The notes beneath the pieces are model-generated. The model ran no database searches, had not been told where the DNA came from, and worked only from the letters and a program-made list of their open reading frames with translations. From an uncultured Rikenellaceae bacterium (GTDB lineage: Bacteria; Bacteroidota; Bacteroidia; Bacteroidales; Rikenellaceae), in NCBI GenBank assembly GCA_947040435.1, contig CAMRBL010000013.1, positions 1-35,656 on the forward strand: a stretch of DNA of 35,656 nucleotides, read 5' to 3'. Made by a program: the position numbers and the translations under genes. Shown here piece by piece: positions 34,247 through 35,656 of this stretch; position 1 is the stretch's first letter, and every line of letters begins with the position of its first letter.

Positions 34247-34570
34247 ATGAATCTATTTCTTCAAGCAGATGCAGTTAGTGGTCTTATGGGCGGCGAAAGT
34301 TTCCAGTTTATCTTCATGATGGTACTTATTTTTGGTGTAATGTATTTTTTTATGATACGTCCACAACAGAAGCGCCAAAAAGAGTTAAATAAATTTCGTG
34401 ACTCATTGTCTAACGGTATGAAAGTAATTACTGCAGGCGGTATTTACGGTACAATTAAAGAGGTTAAAGAGGCTTATGTACTTATTGAGATCTCTAACAG
34501 CGTTAATATCCGTATTGACAAAAGCATGATTATGAAGGATAACACAGACTTGGCTAATCAAGCGAAGTAA
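34247..34570 (+). CDS. yajC: Preprotein translocase accessory subunit YajC
   Basis: 107 residues, typical YajC. A single membrane segment (FQFIFMMVLIFGVMYFFMI, about residues 22-40) is followed by the family signature RPQQKRQKELNKF, then a cytoplasmic part with SNGMKVITAGGIYGTIKEV and VNIRIDKSMIM. YajC associates with SecDF and SecYEG and supports protein export. The gene has its own consensus promoter and a terminator 23 bp after the stop, so it can be transcribed alone. Confidence 0.96.
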   Translation: MNLFLQADAVSGLMGGESFQFIFMMVLIFGVMYFFMIRPQQKRQKELNKFRDSLSNGMKVITAGGIYGTIKEVKEAYVLIEISNSVNIRIDKSMIMKDNTDLANQAK

Positions 34571-34593
34571 TCAAGAGATTGTGTAAAAAAGGG

Positions 34594-34630
34594 CTGTTCC
34601 AGAATGAAAATTTTGGAACAGTTTTTTTTT
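34594..34630 (+). terminator. Intrinsic terminator after yajC
   Basis: CTGTTCCAGAAT, loop GAAA and ATTTTGGAACAG form a 12-bp stem with one G-T pair, followed by nine T's (34622-34630). Confidence 0.93.
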
Positions 34631-34686
34631 GTAATAAATATTATTTCTGATGGTTATATTTTTTTTGCTATTTGCATTGAGAATAT

Positions 34687-35208
34687 CTAATATATTAGTA
34701 TCCCTACAACTCCCGCTATTACAATGAGTATAATAGGGTTTAACTTCAATAGAGAGAGGATAAAAGCGCCAGCTAAGATGATCCAGCTTTTGTAGTCAAT
34801 AAATGTATTAGGCGTTAGGAGGAGAACTCCTGCGGCAAGAATCATACCTATCATCATTGGTTTCATTCCATTAAGTACCCCCGTTACATATCTATTATTT
34901 TGTAGTTTAAGGTAGAATTTAGTTATGAGGAGCATTATAGTCAATGCAGGCAGACACACTGCAATAGTAGCAATAATTGATCCCCATATATCCCCTGTTA
35001 CAGTATATCCAATATAAGTTGCGCTATTAATTGCAATAGGGCCTGGAGTCATTTGTGAGATTGCAATTATGTCTGTAAATTCGCTATTTGATATCCACTC
35101 TCTCGACTCTACTACTTCGTGTTGAATCAACGAGAGCATTGTGTAGCCTCCGCCGAAGCCGAAGAATCCAATTTTGAGGTATGTTAAAAAAAGCTGAATA
35201 TATATCAT
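34687..35208 (-). CDS. Half-size chromate transporter (CHR domain), second of a pair
   Basis: 173 residues from ATG 35208-35206. An open frame extends upstream to 35301 but that part is antisense-like overlap with the neighbouring gene, and MIYIQLFLTYLKIGFFGFGG is the normal N-terminus of the family. One CHR domain is present: FGFGGGYTML, HEVVESREWISNSEFTDIIA, QMTPGPIAINSATYIGY, then several hydrophobic segments to the end. Short-chain CHR proteins are encoded in pairs and are thought to act together as one anion (chromate or other oxyanion) transporter. The start overlaps the stop of the upstream half-gene as ATGA, indicating translational coupling. Chromate itself may not be the natural substrate. 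Confidence 0.92.
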   Translation of the reverse strand: MIYIQLFLTYLKIGFFGFGGGYTMLSLIQHEVVESREWISNSEFTDIIAISQMTPGPIAINSATYIGYTVTGDIWGSIIATIAVCLPALTIMLLITKFYLKLQNNRYVTGVLNGMKPMMIGMILAAGVLLLTPNTFIDYKSWIILAGAFILSLLKLNPIILIVIAGVVGILIY

Positions 35209-35656
35209 TGTTTTAAAGTTTTGTTTATGTACCAAACGTGTAAAACACCTGCGATAGCACCAAGTACAATGAATACAATTGGAGATATTCCCAGTAGCCA
35301 TACAGCTAACGCAGCAGCAATTGCGACACCAATTTTGTAGTATTGCATCCCTTTAGCGAGGCTAAAAATAGGTGTTAAAATCAGAGCGACAACAGCGGGT
35401 CTAATCCCTTTAAAAGCTGCCGTTACGGTCTCATTATCTCTAATATTACTAAAGAACATTGCAATAATTAGGATGATAGAGAAAGATGGTATTACAACCC
35501 CCAAAATAGAGACTAGTGCACCTTTGAATCCAGATAATTTATACCCCACAAATACTGCGGTATTTAGAGATATTGGACCGGGAGCAGTTTGTGCTAGTGT
35601 AAGTAGTTCAAGGAATTGATTTTTTTCGATCCATTTACGGTGTTCTACAATTTCGC
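35205..35656 (-). CDS. Half-size chromate transporter (CHR domain), first of a pair, 5' end outside window
   Basis: The frame is open to the window edge (first complete codon visible near 35655), giving about 149 residues without the N-terminus. The visible part begins EIVEHRKWIEKNQFLELLTL and AQTAPGPISLNTAVFVGYKL, the family's conserved region, corresponding to HEVVESREWIS and QMTPGPIAINSATYIGY in the downstream gene. Four or so hydrophobic segments follow. A GTG at 35549 is internal, not the start. The stop TGA overlaps the next ATG. The two halves are paralogues and probably form a heterodimer in the inner membrane. Confidence 0.92.
   Translation of the reverse strand, partial: EIVEHRKWIEKNQFLELLTLAQTAPGPISLNTAVFVGYKLSGFKGALVSILGVVIPSFSIILIIAMFFSNIRDNETVTAAFKGIRPAVVALILTPIFSLAKGMQYYKIGVAIAAALAVWLLGISPIVFIVLGAIAGVLHVWYINKTLKQ

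Noticed and set aside
35209-35301. N-terminal extension of the downstream chromate transporter half
   Set aside because: The extension is the other half's coding DNA read in another frame and has no family similarity; ATG 35208 gives the standard N-terminus and an ATGA overlap.

Overview
The window comes from an AT-rich member of the Bacteroidota, most likely order Bacteroidales. The evidence is two SusC/SusD pairs, surface lipoproteins with acidic residues just after the lipobox cysteine, promoters of the TTG-N19-TAnnTTTG type, an extended NusB-like protein and the small DUF2795 protein typical of this phylum. TAA, TAG and TGA are all used as stops, so the code is standard. No species can be named from the sequence alone.

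Region 1 (1-1283): the probable last 23 codons of an upstream gene, a 29-bp-arm hairpin, and then about 1.1 kb of very AT-rich DNA without a convincing gene, which must hold the control region of what follows.

Region 2 (1284-24482): eleven same-strand genes with gaps of 1-24 bp, closed by a strong intrinsic terminator, so probably one transcript of about 23 kb. The order is FAS1 lipoprotein, SusC, SusD, FAS1 lipoprotein, FAS1 lipoprotein, SusC, SusD, M60-peptidase-like lipoprotein with a discoidin-like C-terminus, calycin-like/PCMD lipoprotein, and two Calx-beta-like/discoidin-like lipoproteins. Nine are predicted surface lipoproteins and two are TonB-dependent outer-membrane channels. I see no glycoside hydrolase, lyase, sulfatase or active protease, and the M60-like protein lacks the HExxH zinc motif. 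The set looks like a surface capture-and-import machine for a large ligand, perhaps a glycoprotein or glycopeptide, that relies on enzymes made elsewhere. This is the most interesting part of the window.

Region 3 (24483-26017): a single DcaP-like porin on the minus strand with its own terminator, facing the big operon.

Region 4 (26243-29491): a tRNA-Val(UAC) with consensus promoter and terminator, then a compact plus-strand operon coaE-folP-lolD-TIGR02757.

Region 5 (29498-29790): four tandem copies of a GC-rich, hairpin-forming 57-58-bp unit, followed by a bidirectional terminator between convergent genes. It is unlike anything else in the window.

Region 6 (29793-32438, minus strand): DUF2795 protein, PduO-type corrinoid adenosyltransferase, a shortened methyltransferase-like protein and a HI0933-family flavoprotein.

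Region 7 (32521-34630, plus strand): nusB, a DUF1573 lipoprotein and yajC, with a consensus promoter in front of yajC and a terminator after it.

Region 8 (34687-35656, minus strand): two half-size chromate-transporter genes overlapping by ATGA; the upstream one runs off the window.
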